In this document: piece by piece, positions 45,326-53,328 of the stretch | Layout: the number at the start of each line of letters is the position of its first letter | Numbering within the stretch: position 1 is the stretch's first letter | Assembly: GCF_001456955.1 (NCBI RefSeq) | Contig: NZ_KQ758468.1 | Coordinates: forward strand, 310,001-374,000 | Origin: Microbacterium enclense | GTDB lineage: Bacteria; Actinomycetota; Actinomycetes; Actinomycetales; Microbacteriaceae | Direction of reading: 5' to 3' | DNA length: 64,000 nt | Translations under genes and position numbers: made by a program | Notes under the pieces: generated by a model | Told to the model about the DNA's origin: nothing | Databases searched by the model: none | What the model saw: only the letters and a program-made list of their open reading frames with translations

Positions 45326-47892
45326 CAGTCCTCCTGGGGTGCGAACACGATGTCGGTGACGGCCGCGGTGTCGGCCTCGACGAACGAAATGGTCTCGATG
45401 CGTCCCACCGCGCGCAGGTCGCCCTCGGCGAGGCGCAGCGCCTCGACGTTCGGACCCGACACGGTGAGCGAGGTCACGGGCGTCTTCTGCGAGGCCTTCG
45501 CCTCGGTCTTGGCACGACGGATGCCGATGAGCGCGGCGCTCACGGCGGTGAGCACGGCCGGGTCGCCCCCGGAACCGCTCGGCTCGGGCCACGCGGCGGT
45601 GTGCACGGATCCCTCTTCAAACCACGACCAGGTCTCCTCGGCCGCGAACGCCAGCACGGGGGCGAACAGGCGCACGAGCGTCGACAGGGCGGTGCGCAGC
45701 GCGAGGGCCGCCGACGCCTGGCCGACATCGGTCTGGTCGTACGCGCGCTCCTTCACGAGCTCGAGGTAGTCGTCGCAGAACGTCCAGAAGAACGACTCGG
45801 TGATCTCGAGCGCCCGCGCGTGGTCGTACGCCTCGAACGCGGCCGTGGCGTCGCGCACGACGGCATCCAGGGTCGCGAGCATCGACGCATCGAGCGCGTG
45901 CGTGACCTCGGCGCCCTCGGGCACGGGGAACGACAGCACGAATTTCGCGGCGTTCAGCAGCTTGATCGCCAGGCGCCGGCCGATCTTCACCTGCGTCGGG
46001 TTCTGCGGGTCGAACGCCGCATCGGTGCCGAGCCGGCTGGACGCCGACCAGTAGCGCACGGCGTCGGAGCCGTGCTGCTTGAGGATGTCGGCGGGCGTGA
46101 CCACGTTGCCCTTGGACTTCGACATCTTCTTGCGATCGGGGTCGACGATGAAGCCCGAGATCGCGGCATCCGACCAGGGGCTGCGGTCGTCTTCGAGGGT
46201 GCTGCGCAGCATGGTCGAGAAGAGCCAGGTGCGGATGATGTCCTGGCCCTGCGGGCGCAGATCGAACGGCGACACGAGGTTCCACAGCTCCTCGTCGCGC
46301 TGCCAGCCACCCGCCAGCTGCGGCGTGAGCGACGAGGTCGCCCACGTGTCGAGGATGTCGCGCTCGGGGTCGAAGCCGCCGGGAACGCCCCGCTGGTCCT
46401 CGGTATAGCCCGGGGGGACGTCGGTGGTCGGGTCGACGGGGAGCGAAGCGAGCTCGGGCGTCAGCACGCGGTCATAGTCGCGTTCGCCGTTCTCATCGAG
46501 GGCGTACCAGACCGGGATCGGTACGCCGAAGAAGCGCTGGCGCGACACGAGCCAGTCGCCGGTGAGGCCGCTGGTCCAGTTCTCGAAGCGCACGCGCATG
46601 AAGTCCGGATGCCACGACATCTCGCGACCCAGCGCGATCAGGCGATCGCGCAGTTCGGCATCCCGCGCGCCGTTGCGGATGTACCACTGGCGCGTCGACA
46701 CGATCTCGAGCGGCCGGTCGCCCTTCTCGAAGAACTTCACGGGGTGGGTGAAGGGCTTGGGCGCGCCCTCCATGGCGCCGGACTCCTGCAGCAGTTCGAC
46801 GATGCGCTTCTTGGCGCTGAAGACGGTTTTGCCCGCGAGCTCCGCGTACGCCGCCTTCGCGGCATCCGTCACGATCACGTCGGGGGCGTCGGTGACGATC
46901 CGCCCGTCCTTGCCGATGATCGTGCGGTTGGGGAGATCCAGCTCGCGCCACCAGATGATGTCGGTCACATCGCCGAAGGTGCAGATCATGGCGATGCCCG
47001 AGCCCTTGTCCTTCTGCGCGAGGGGGTGCGCCAGCACGGGCACCTCGACGTCGAACAGCGGGGTGCGCACGGTCGTGCCGAACAACGGCTGATAGCGCTC
47101 GTCGTCGGGGTTCGCCACCAGCGCCACGCACGCGGGCAGCAGCTCGGGGCGGGTGGTCTCGATGAACACATCGCCCGAGCCGTCGGTCTTCGCGAAGCCC
47201 ACGCGGTGGTACGCGGCGGGCTGGTCGCGGTCCTCGAGCTCGGCCTGGGCGATCGCCGAGCGGAAGTCGACGTCCCACAGGGTCGGCGCGAGCGCCTGGT
47301 ACGCCTCGCCACGCTCGATGTTGCGCAGGAATGCCAGCTGGCTCGTGCGGATCGAGTCGTCGGAGATCGTGCGGTAGGTCTGCGTCCAATCGACGCTGAG
47401 GCCCAGCTCACGGAAGAGCTCCTCGAACTGCTTCTCGTCTTCGATCGTCAGCTGCTCACACAGCTCGATGAAGTTGCGGCGGCTGATGGGCACCTGGTCG
47501 GCGGCCTTGCTGCTCTTGTTATCGCCGCCCGCGAACGGCGGGGTGAAGTCGGCGTCGTACGGGAGCGAGGGGTCGCAGCGCACGCCGTAGTAGTTCTGCA
47601 CGCGGCGCTCGGTGGGCAGGCCGTTGTCGTCCCACCCCATCGGGTAGAACACCGTCTTGCCGCGCATGCGCTCGAAGCGCACCTTCACGTCGGTGTGCGT
47701 GAACGAGAACACGTGTCCGATGTGCAGGCTCCCGGATGCCGTCGGCGGCGGCGTGTCGACCGAGTAGACGCCCTGACGACCGGCCTCGGCGGCGCGGAGA
47801 CGGTCGAACACGTACGTGCCGCGCTCGTTCCACGCGGCATCCCACTTCTGCTCGAGGCCTTCCAGGGCGGGCTTGTCAGGGATCGTGGCCAT
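45325..47892 (-). CDS. valS: valyl-tRNA synthetase
   Basis: An 855-residue class I synthetase charging tRNA-Val. HIGH at residues 57-60 (SGSLHIGHVFSFTHTD), the editing domain in the middle, KKMSKSKGNVV near residue 588 and the anticodon-binding helical domain at the end. ATG 47892 is preceded by GAGGAG at seven bases; an in-frame upstream start at 47952 would precede that site and is unlikely. There is no T-box in front, in contrast to ileS. Confidence 0.96.
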   Translation of the reverse strand: MATIPDKPALEGLEQKWDAAWNERGTYVFDRLRAAEAGRQGVYSVDTPPPTASGSLHIGHVFSFTHTDVKVRFERMRGKTVFYPMGWDDNGLPTERRVQNYYGVRCDPSLPYDADFTPPFAGGDNKSSKAADQVPISRRNFIELCEQLTIEDEKQFEELFRELGLSVDWTQTYRTISDDSIRTSQLAFLRNIERGEAYQALAPTLWDVDFRSAIAQAELEDRDQPAAYHRVGFAKTDGSGDVFIETTRPELLPACVALVANPDDERYQPLFGTTVRTPLFDVEVPVLAHPLAQKDKGSGIAMICTFGDVTDIIWWRELDLPNRTIIGKDGRIVTDAPDVIVTDAAKAAYAELAGKTVFSAKKRIVELLQESGAMEGAPKPFTHPVKFFEKGDRPLEIVSTRQWYIRNGARDAELRDRLIALGREMSWHPDFMRVRFENWTSGLTGDWLVSRQRFFGVPIPVWYALDENGERDYDRVLTPELASLPVDPTTDVPPGYTEDQRGVPGGFDPERDILDTWATSSLTPQLAGGWQRDEELWNLVSPFDLRPQGQDIIRTWLFSTMLRSTLEDDRSPWSDAAISGFIVDPDRKKMSKSKGNVVTPADILKQHGSDAVRYWSASSRLGTDAAFDPQNPTQVKIGRRLAIKLLNAAKFVLSFPVPEGAEVTHALDASMLATLDAVVRDATAAFEAYDHARALEITESFFWTFCDDYLELVKERAYDQTDVGQASAALALRTALSTLVRLFAPVLAFAAEETWSWFEEGSVHTAAWPEPSGSGGDPAVLTAVSAALIGIRRAKTEAKASQKTPVTSLTVSGPNVEALRLAEGDLRAVGRIETISFVEADTAAVTDIVFAPQED

Positions 47893-48041
47893 GGGGGTAC
47901 TCCTCGAGCGATATGGGCGGCACTGTGTGAGCGTGCCTGATGGGTATGGCATCCATCGTATCGGGCCGGGCTCGTCGCGTCCGGGGCACGGGGGGTGTGT
48001 GTGCGGGGCGCCGCGCGTGTCGTGTTCGGCGCGTCCCGGGT

Positions 48042-48125
48042 GTGCGCAAGGTCGGTGATGTGCACAAAGTCAGTCGGAGGGGCGGGATGCCGACGGAGTT
48101 CGTGCACATCGCGGAGGTTGTGCGC
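48042..48125. repeat. 84-bp four-box palindromic element, copy 1
   Basis: The left arm is GTGCGCAAGGTCGGTGAT then GTGCACAAAGTCAG; the right arm is the inverted equivalent, GAGTTCGTGCACATCGCGG then AGGTTGTGCGC. The spacer contains GGGATGCCGA. It lies upstream of the DUF559 gene. Confidence 0.9.
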
Positions 48126-48186
48126 GGGTGCAGGGGCGCGCACGGGCAGCGTGCGCACGGCGTGGAGGGAGAGCACGACGAGGAGC

Positions 48187-48222
48187 GTGCGCAAGGTCGG
48201 TGACATCGCGGAGGTTGTGTGC
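48187..48222. repeat. collapsed 36-bp derivative of the 84-bp element
   Basis: Outer left box GTGCGCAAGGTCGGTGA is joined directly to the outer right part CATCGCGGAGGTTGTGTGC; the two inner boxes and the spacer are missing, as if deleted between the inner arms. Confidence 0.8.
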
Positions 48223-48275
48223 CGGCGCGAGCGGGCCGCGTGCGCAAGGCGTGGACGGTGAGCACGGCGAGGAGC

Positions 48276-48359
48276 GTGCGCAAGGTCAGTGATGTGCACA
48301 AAGTCAGCCGGAGGGACAGGATGCCGACGGAGTCTGTGCACATCGCGGAGGTTGTGCGC
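48276..48359. repeat. 84-bp four-box palindromic element, copy 2
   Basis: Same length and layout as copy 1 (GTGCGCAAGGTCAGTGAT, GTGCACAAAGTCAG, spacer with GGATGCCGA, then GTGCACATCGCGG and AGGTTGTGCGC). Its flank (CGTGCGCAAGGCGTGGA onward) is a direct repeat of the flank of the collapsed copy, period 89 bp. It ends 100 bp before the DUF559 start. Confidence 0.9.
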
Positions 48360-48459
48360 GGGTGCGCCCACGACCTCACCCGTCCTCCACAGGCCGACCT
48401 TGTCCCCGAAAGTGACGGGATGCGTCCTCGCGCGCGCGGCCGTCGCGGAGCATGTGGTC

Positions 48460-49299
48460 ATGCAGATCGATCGCGTGCGCGCCGTCGCCGACCGTGTCGC
48501 CGACCTGGGCGGCGTGGCCCGACCCACCCGACTCGTACGGGAAGGCCACGGGCGTCGCCAGGTCTCGGAGGCCGTTTCACGCGGTCTGGTGACACGGGTG
48601 CGGCGCGACTGGATCGCGAGCCCCGGCGCCGACGAGTACCTGGTCGCGGCGGCGAGGACCGGAACCGTTCTGTCCTGCGTCACGGCCGCGGAACGACTCG
48701 GACTCTGGGTGCACGAGCGTCCACCCCAGCCGCACGTCGCCCATCCCGGGCGGGGAAAGATCGCCGCGACGGCCGCGGTCGTGCATTGGCAGCGCGCGAT
48801 CGTTCCTCGGCATCCTGATCTTCTCGAAGACGGCATCGAGAACGTGCTGATGACCGTCGCCGCGTGCCGCCCCTACGAACAAGCCCGCGCGGTGTGGGAA
48901 TCGGCGCTCAACAAGCGACTCGTCGACCTGCCCGGGCTGGAGCGACTTCCCTGGGTCGGCGTCGCGCGACGCCTCGCGCAGGAGGTGACGCCCTGGGCGG
49001 ACTCCGGGCTGGAGACCTATTTCGTGACGCGCCTGGGCTGGCTCCGCCTGCCGATTCGGACGCAGATATGGATCGAGGGGCACCGCGTGGACTTTCTTAT
49101 CGGGGAACGACTCGTGGTGCAGATCGACGGCGGTCACCATGTCGGCCGACAGCGGTCGGAGGACAACCGACACGATGCAGCGCTCATGCTGCTGGGTTTC
49201 CGCGTCATGCGCGTGAGTTACGAGCAGGTGATGCATCGGTGGCCAGAGGTGCAGGAGCAGATCATGCAGGCGGTGGCGCAAGGTCTTCATCGCGCGTGA
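48460..49299 (+). CDS. DUF559 (Vsr-like) nuclease-family protein with AbiEi-like N-terminus
   Basis: A 279-residue protein. The first 80 residues look like a winged helix of the AbiEi type (ADRVADLGGVARPTRLVREG; RQVSEAVSRGLVTRVRRDW). The last 90 form a Vsr/PD-(D/E)XK-like DUF559 domain: RVDFLIGERLVVQIDGG, HHVGRQR, then RHDAALMLLGFRVMRVSYEQV. At the position where many DUF559 proteins have E-x-D, this one has Q-x-D. ATG 48460 has GGAG nine bases upstream. It is an isolated gene with 84-bp palindromic elements on both sides. Nuclease activity and target are unproven. Confidence 0.8.
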   Translation: MQIDRVRAVADRVADLGGVARPTRLVREGHGRRQVSEAVSRGLVTRVRRDWIASPGADEYLVAAARTGTVLSCVTAAERLGLWVHERPPQPHVAHPGRGKIAATAAVVHWQRAIVPRHPDLLEDGIENVLMTVAACRPYEQARAVWESALNKRLVDLPGLERLPWVGVARRLAQEVTPWADSGLETYFVTRLGWLRLPIRTQIWIEGHRVDFLIGERLVVQIDGGHHVGRQRSEDNRHDAALMLLGFRVMRVSYEQVMHRWPEVQEQIMQAVAQGLHRA

Positions 49300-49337
49300 A
49301 CCGCACGGGTGAGCCGGGGGTTTCGAGGTGCGGCGAC

Positions 49338-49457
49338 GTGCGCAAGGTCGGTGGTGCGCGCAAGGTCGGTGGTGTGCGCAAGGTCGGTGGTGTGCGCGAA
49401 GTCAGCGGGAGGCGCGGGATGGCGACGGAGTTCGTGCACATCGCGGAGATTGTGCAC
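49338..49457. repeat. 84-bp element copy 3 with extra tandem half-boxes
   Basis: The canonical 84 bp is 49374-49457 (GTGCGCAAGGTCGGTG to ATTGTGCAC). Two extra copies of GTGCGCAAGGTCGGTG-type boxes precede it from 49338, giving four boxes in a row on the left side at about 16-18 bp spacing. It starts 39 bp after the DUF559 stop. Confidence 0.88.
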
Positions 49458-49494
49458 GGGTGGGGCGGCGCTCGCGGCGCGCGCACACCGCGCT

Positions 49495-49578
49495 GTGCGC
49501 AAGTTCAGAGATGTGCACAAAATCAGCGGCAGAGTGCGGATGCCAACGGAGTTCGTGCACATCGCGGAGGTTGTGCAC
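49495..49578. repeat. 84-bp four-box palindromic element, copy 4
   Basis: GTGCGCAAGTTCAGAGAT and GTGCACAAAATCAG on the left, GTGCACATCGCGG and AGGTTGTGCAC on the right, with a GGATGCC spacer. Same 84-bp length. Confidence 0.9.
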
Positions 49579-49615
49579 GGGTGGTGCGGCGCTTGCGGCG
49601 CGCACAGCCCGCGCC

Positions 49616-49699
49616 GTGCGCAAGGTCGGTGGTGTGCACAAAGTCAGCGGCAGGGTGCGGATGTCAACGGAGTTCGTGCACATCGCGGAGGTTGTGCAC
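49616..49699. repeat. 84-bp four-box palindromic element, copy 5
   Basis: GTGCGCAAGGTCGGTGGT and GTGCACAAAGTCAG on the left, GTGCACATCGCGG and AGGTTGTGCAC on the right. The spacer has GGATGTC instead of GGATGCC. The sequence after copies 3, 4 and 5 is also repeated (GGTGG then GCGGCGCT/GCGGCGCTTG). Confidence 0.9.
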
Positions 49700-49803
49700 G
49701 GGTGGGCGGCGCTCGTGTGCGCGCGGGAATCCCGACTTTCCGCACGCGGTCCAGGAACGCGGGTAGGCTGAAGCTTCCCCACCGAACACTTCGAGGTTTC
49801 GTC

Positions 49804-51417
49804 ATGCCTTCACAGCTTTCCCGCCGCGTGCTCTCCACGGTGGCCGTCGCCGCGGTCGCCGCCCTGTCGCTGTCGGCGTGCGCCGGCTCCGACCCCGAAG
49901 CCGCGGGCGACGGCGAGATCGTCTGGGCGATCGAGGGCGCGAACCTCTCGGCCGGCAAGATGGACCCCCAGACCAGTCAGCTCGACGTCACCGCGATGGT
50001 GCAGCGCGCCGTGCTCGACTCGCTCGTCTTCCAGGAGGCCGACGGCTCGTTCTCGCCCTGGCTCGCGAGCTCGTGGGAGGTCGAGGACGGCGGGGCGAGC
50101 TACCTGTTCACGCTTCGTGACGACGTCACCTTCCACGACGACATGCCGTTCAACGCGGCGGCCGTGAAGGCGAACTTCGACCGCATCGCCGACCCCGAGA
50201 CGGCGTCGGCGCAGGCGGCATCCATGCTCGGCGGCGAGCTCTACGCCGGCACCGACGTGGTCGACGACCACACCGTGCGCGTGCGTTTCACGCAGCCGTA
50301 CGCACCGTTCCTGCAGGCGGCCAGCACGGCGCTGCTCGGCTTCTACTCACCCGCCGTGCTGTCGTCGTCGCCCGACCAGCTCGCCGCGGGCGGACCCGGC
50401 GTCACCGTGGGCACCGGCCCGTTCGAGCTGACCGAGTACACGCCCGACCAGGACATCGTCTACACCCGCAACGACGACTACACCTGGGGCCCCGACGGCA
50501 CCGGCAAGCCGAGCTTCCAGACGCTGCGCGTCGACATCCTGCCCGAGGCGTCAGTGCGCGTGGGCGCGCTGTCGAGCGGCCAGGCCGACGTCGTGACGAA
50601 CCTCCCGCCGAACCTCGTCAGCCAGGTGCCCGCCGACGCCACGGTCGAGTCGCTCGAGTACCCGGGCCTGCCCTACTCGCTCTTCCTCAACGAGAAGTAC
50701 GGCGTCTTCGCCGACGAGAAGGTGCGCCAGGCGTTCACCCGCGCAATCGACGTCGACACCGCGGTGCAGGAGATCTTCTTCGGCCAGTACCCCCGCGCGT
50801 GGAGCATCCTCGGTTCCACCACCCCCGGCTACGACGCGAGCCTCGAGAACTCGTGGCCCGTCGACCCGGCCGCCGCCAACGCCCTGCTCGACGAGGCCGG
50901 CTGGACGGGACGGGATGCCGACGGCATCCGCACCAAGGACGGCCAGCGCCTCACGGCTCGCTGGATCGCCTGGACCCCGGTGCCCGACGACCGCGCCGCC
51001 CTCGCCAACGCCGTGCAGAGCGACCTGAAGGCGGTCGGCTTCGACCTGCAGCGCGAGGTGCTCGAGCCCGGTGCATACAACGAGCAGTACGGTCCGAAGA
51101 CGTTCGACGTCACCGATTGGGGCTTCTCGGGCGTCGACGCCGACCTGCTGCGCAGTCACCTCGAGACCGACGGCTTCCAGAACGCCTCGCAGGTGAGCGA
51201 CCCCGCCGTCGACGCGCTGCTCGAAGAGGGCGCGTCGACCACCGACCAGGCCGCGCGCAACGCCGTGTACGCCCAGGTGCAGCAGTGGAACGCCGAGCAC
51301 GCCGCCATCGTGCCGCTGTACAGCCCCTCGCTCATCAGCGCCGTGCGCCCCGATGTCACCGGCCTGACGTTCGACCTGTACGGTCGCCCGCTGTTCGCCA
51401 CCGCCTCGGTCGGCTGA
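49804..51417 (+). CDS. ABC transporter substrate-binding lipoprotein (family 5)
   Basis: A 537-residue peptide/nickel-type binding protein. It carries a signal peptide with lipobox LSLSAC (about residues 20-25) and then the family 5 fold (LDSLVFQEADGSFSPWLASSWEVEDGG; DVTFHDDMPFNAAAVKANFDRI; TGPFELTEYTP). It would catch peptides, opines or similar ligands outside the membrane and pass them to the two permeases downstream. A hairpin at 51430-51488 follows and overlaps the first permease start, a layout that can raise the binding protein relative to the permeases. Confidence 0.92.
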   Translation: MPSQLSRRVLSTVAVAAVAALSLSACAGSDPEAAGDGEIVWAIEGANLSAGKMDPQTSQLDVTAMVQRAVLDSLVFQEADGSFSPWLASSWEVEDGGASYLFTLRDDVTFHDDMPFNAAAVKANFDRIADPETASAQAASMLGGELYAGTDVVDDHTVRVRFTQPYAPFLQAASTALLGFYSPAVLSSSPDQLAAGGPGVTVGTGPFELTEYTPDQDIVYTRNDDYTWGPDGTGKPSFQTLRVDILPEASVRVGALSSGQADVVTNLPPNLVSQVPADATVESLEYPGLPYSLFLNEKYGVFADEKVRQAFTRAIDVDTAVQEIFFGQYPRAWSILGSTTPGYDASLENSWPVDPAAANALLDEAGWTGRDADGIRTKDGQRLTARWIAWTPVPDDRAALANAVQSDLKAVGFDLQREVLEPGAYNEQYGPKTFDVTDWGFSGVDADLLRSHLETDGFQNASQVSDPAVDALLEEGASTTDQAARNAVYAQVQQWNAEHAAIVPLYSPSLISAVRPDVTGLTFDLYGRPLFATASVG

Positions 51418-51429
51418 GCACGGACCCTC

Positions 51430-51488
51430 GGATGCCACGACCCCGCCCTCGCGCTCTGCTGAGTCGCCTCGGCCAGGTCGTGGCATCC
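51430..51488 (+). terminator. hairpin covering the start of the first permease gene
   Basis: GGATGCCACGACC (51430-51442) and GGTCGTGGCATCC (51476-51488) are perfect 13-bp arms. The ATG of the permease (51432) is in the left arm. The arms repeat the sequence of the gatB terminator at 7072-7117. It could cause partial termination, block translation initiation or stabilise the upstream mRNA. Confidence 0.65.
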
Positions 51489-52409
51489 GTCGTCCTGGTG
51501 CTGTGGGGGGCGGCGACGCTGGCGTTCGTGGCGTTCCGGATCATCCCGGGCGATCCGGTCGAGGTGATGCTCGGACCGCAGGCCCAGGTGAGCGACGCGG
51601 TCAAGGACGGGATGCGGGCCGACCTCGGGCTCGACCGACCGGTGATCGAGCAGTACGGCGCGTTCCTCGGGCGGCTGCTACGTGGCGACCTGGGGGAGTC
51701 GTATCAGCTGCGGCTTCCTGTGGCCGAGGTCATCGGCCGTCAGCTCGGACCGACGCTGCAGCTCTCGGCCCTCGCGCTGGTGATCGCGGTGCTGCTGGCC
51801 CTGGCGTCCGCTCTGCTCGTGCGGGGGCGCACCGGGCGGGCCGCGGCATCCGGGGTCGAACTCGTCGTGCTGTCGTCGCCGGTGTTCTGGACGGGCCTGG
51901 TGCTGCTGAGCGTGTTCTCGTTCCAGCTCGGGTGGTTCCCGGTGTCGGGGGCACGGGATGCCGCCGCGATCGTGCTGCCGGCGGTGACCCTCGCCCTGCC
52001 GGTCGCGGCGCTGCTGTCGCAGGTGCTGCGCGACGGGGTCGAGGCGGCGGAGCGCGAGCCGTTCCTGCTGACGGTGCGCGCCCGCGGGGCGGGACCGCTG
52101 CGCGAGAGCCTGCACCACTCGCTGCGCCACGCCAGCGTGGGGGGAGTGACCCTGGCGGCATACCTGGTGGGGTCGTTGCTGGGCGGCGCAGTGCTGGTGG
52201 AGACGGTCTTCGCGCGACCCGGGATCGGGCGCGTGACTCTGACGGCGATCACCGACCGCGACCTGCCGGTCATCACGGGCGTGATCATGCTGAGCGCACT
52301 CGTCTTCGTGCTCGTCAACACGCTGGTCGACCTCGTCGTGCCGCTCATCGATCCGCGATTGCGCAGCACGTCGGCGGCGCTGCGCGTGCGCGCGGGGGTG
52401 CCGGCGTGA
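51432..52409 (+). CDS. ABC transporter permease (DppB/OppB type)
   Basis: A 325-residue permease with six membrane helices. The start (LLSRLGQVVASVVLVLWGAATLAFVAFRIIPGDPV) and the coupling motif EPFLLTVRARGAGPLRESLHHSLRH (EAA loop) match DppB/OppB. ATG 51432 is the only start giving the full first helix, although it lies inside the inverted repeat arm. Second gene of the operon, 14 bases after the binding-protein stop. Confidence 0.9.
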   Translation: MPRPRPRALLSRLGQVVASVVLVLWGAATLAFVAFRIIPGDPVEVMLGPQAQVSDAVKDGMRADLGLDRPVIEQYGAFLGRLLRGDLGESYQLRLPVAEVIGRQLGPTLQLSALALVIAVLLALASALLVRGRTGRAAASGVELVVLSSPVFWTGLVLLSVFSFQLGWFPVSGARDAAAIVLPAVTLALPVAALLSQVLRDGVEAAEREPFLLTVRARGAGPLRESLHHSLRHASVGGVTLAAYLVGSLLGGAVLVETVFARPGIGRVTLTAITDRDLPVITGVIMLSALVFVLVNTLVDLVVPLIDPRLRSTSAALRVRAGVPA

Positions 52410-52485
52410 GCGTCGTCGGGGCGGGTGCGGCGACGCGGGGCTGCGGCGACGTCGACGACGTTGCGGTGCGGTCGGCGGTGGCCTC

Positions 52486-53328
52486 GTGAGCGTCGCCCCC
52501 GGGCGCAGCCTGACGCGCCGACGCGGCCGCACGGTCGCCCTCTCTGTCGCCGGCGCGGTGCTCGCGATCATCGCCCTCGCCGCTGTCGCTCCGGGGCTGG
52601 TGGCGACGCACGATCCGCTTCTCACCGACGTGCGCGCGGCGCTGCAGCCGCCGAGCGCGGCGCACTGGTTCGGCACCGACCAGAGCGGACGCGACGTGTA
52701 CTCGCGCGTCGTCTTCGGCGCCGGGCGCTCGGTCGGGATCGGCCTGCTGGCCACCGGACTCGCCCTCGTCATCGGGGTCGTCGCCGGCTCGCTCACCGCT
52801 GTCGCCCCCCGTCTTGTCGACACCGTCGCGATGCGCATCGTCGACGTGCTGCTGGCGTTCCCCGAGTTCCTCGTCGCGCTGCTCGTCGTGGCGGTGCTCG
52901 GACCGGGGCCGACGAACGTCGCCCTCGCGGTGACGATCGCCGCCGTGCCCGTGTACATCCGCCTGGCGCGGGCGCAGACCCGCACGCTCGCCGCCGCCGA
53001 GTACGTCGAGGCCGCGCGCATCAGCGGCGTGCCCGCGGCACTCGTGCACGTGCGGCATGTGCTGCCCGGCGTTCTCGGGGCCGTGAGCGTGCTCGCGACG
53101 ATCGGGGTGGGCACCAGCATCCTGGCCGCCGCCGGTCTCAGCTTCCTCGGCCTCGGCCCCACCGAGCCCACGCCCGAGTGGGGGCTCATGCTGTCGGCCG
53201 GGCGCAACCTGCTGCTGCAGGCGCCCTGGGTCGCCGTATTCCCGGGGCTGGCGATCACCGCGACGGTGGTCAGCGTGAGCGTGGTCGGGCGGACCTTGCG
53301 CGCGCGGACCGAGGAGCGCGGGGCATGA
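52486..53328 (+). CDS. ABC transporter permease (DppC/OppC type)
   Basis: A 280-residue permease with five to six helices. The DppC pattern is clear: THDPLLTDVRAALQPPSAAHWFGTDQSGRDVYSRVVFGAGRS, and the coupling loop AAEYVEAARISGVPAALVHVRHVLP. GTG 52486 is used; 76 bases separate it from the first permease. A 27-codon frame starts at GTG 52406 (GTGAGCGTCG, the same sequence as at 52486) and ends in a TGA overlapping this start, possibly a duplicated start region. Confidence 0.88.
   Translation: MSVAPGRSLTRRRGRTVALSVAGAVLAIIALAAVAPGLVATHDPLLTDVRAALQPPSAAHWFGTDQSGRDVYSRVVFGAGRSVGIGLLATGLALVIGVVAGSLTAVAPRLVDTVAMRIVDVLLAFPEFLVALLVVAVLGPGPTNVALAVTIAAVPVYIRLARAQTRTLAAAEYVEAARISGVPAALVHVRHVLPGVLGAVSVLATIGVGTSILAAAGLSFLGLGPTEPTPEWGLMLSAGRNLLLQAPWVAVFPGLAITATVVSVSVVGRTLRARTEERGA

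Noticed and set aside
47893-48459. A T-box or other riboswitch ahead of valS
   Set aside because: No AGGGTGG-type T-box is seen on the minus strand; the gap holds repeat elements instead, and valS has an ordinary GAGGAG ribosome-binding site.
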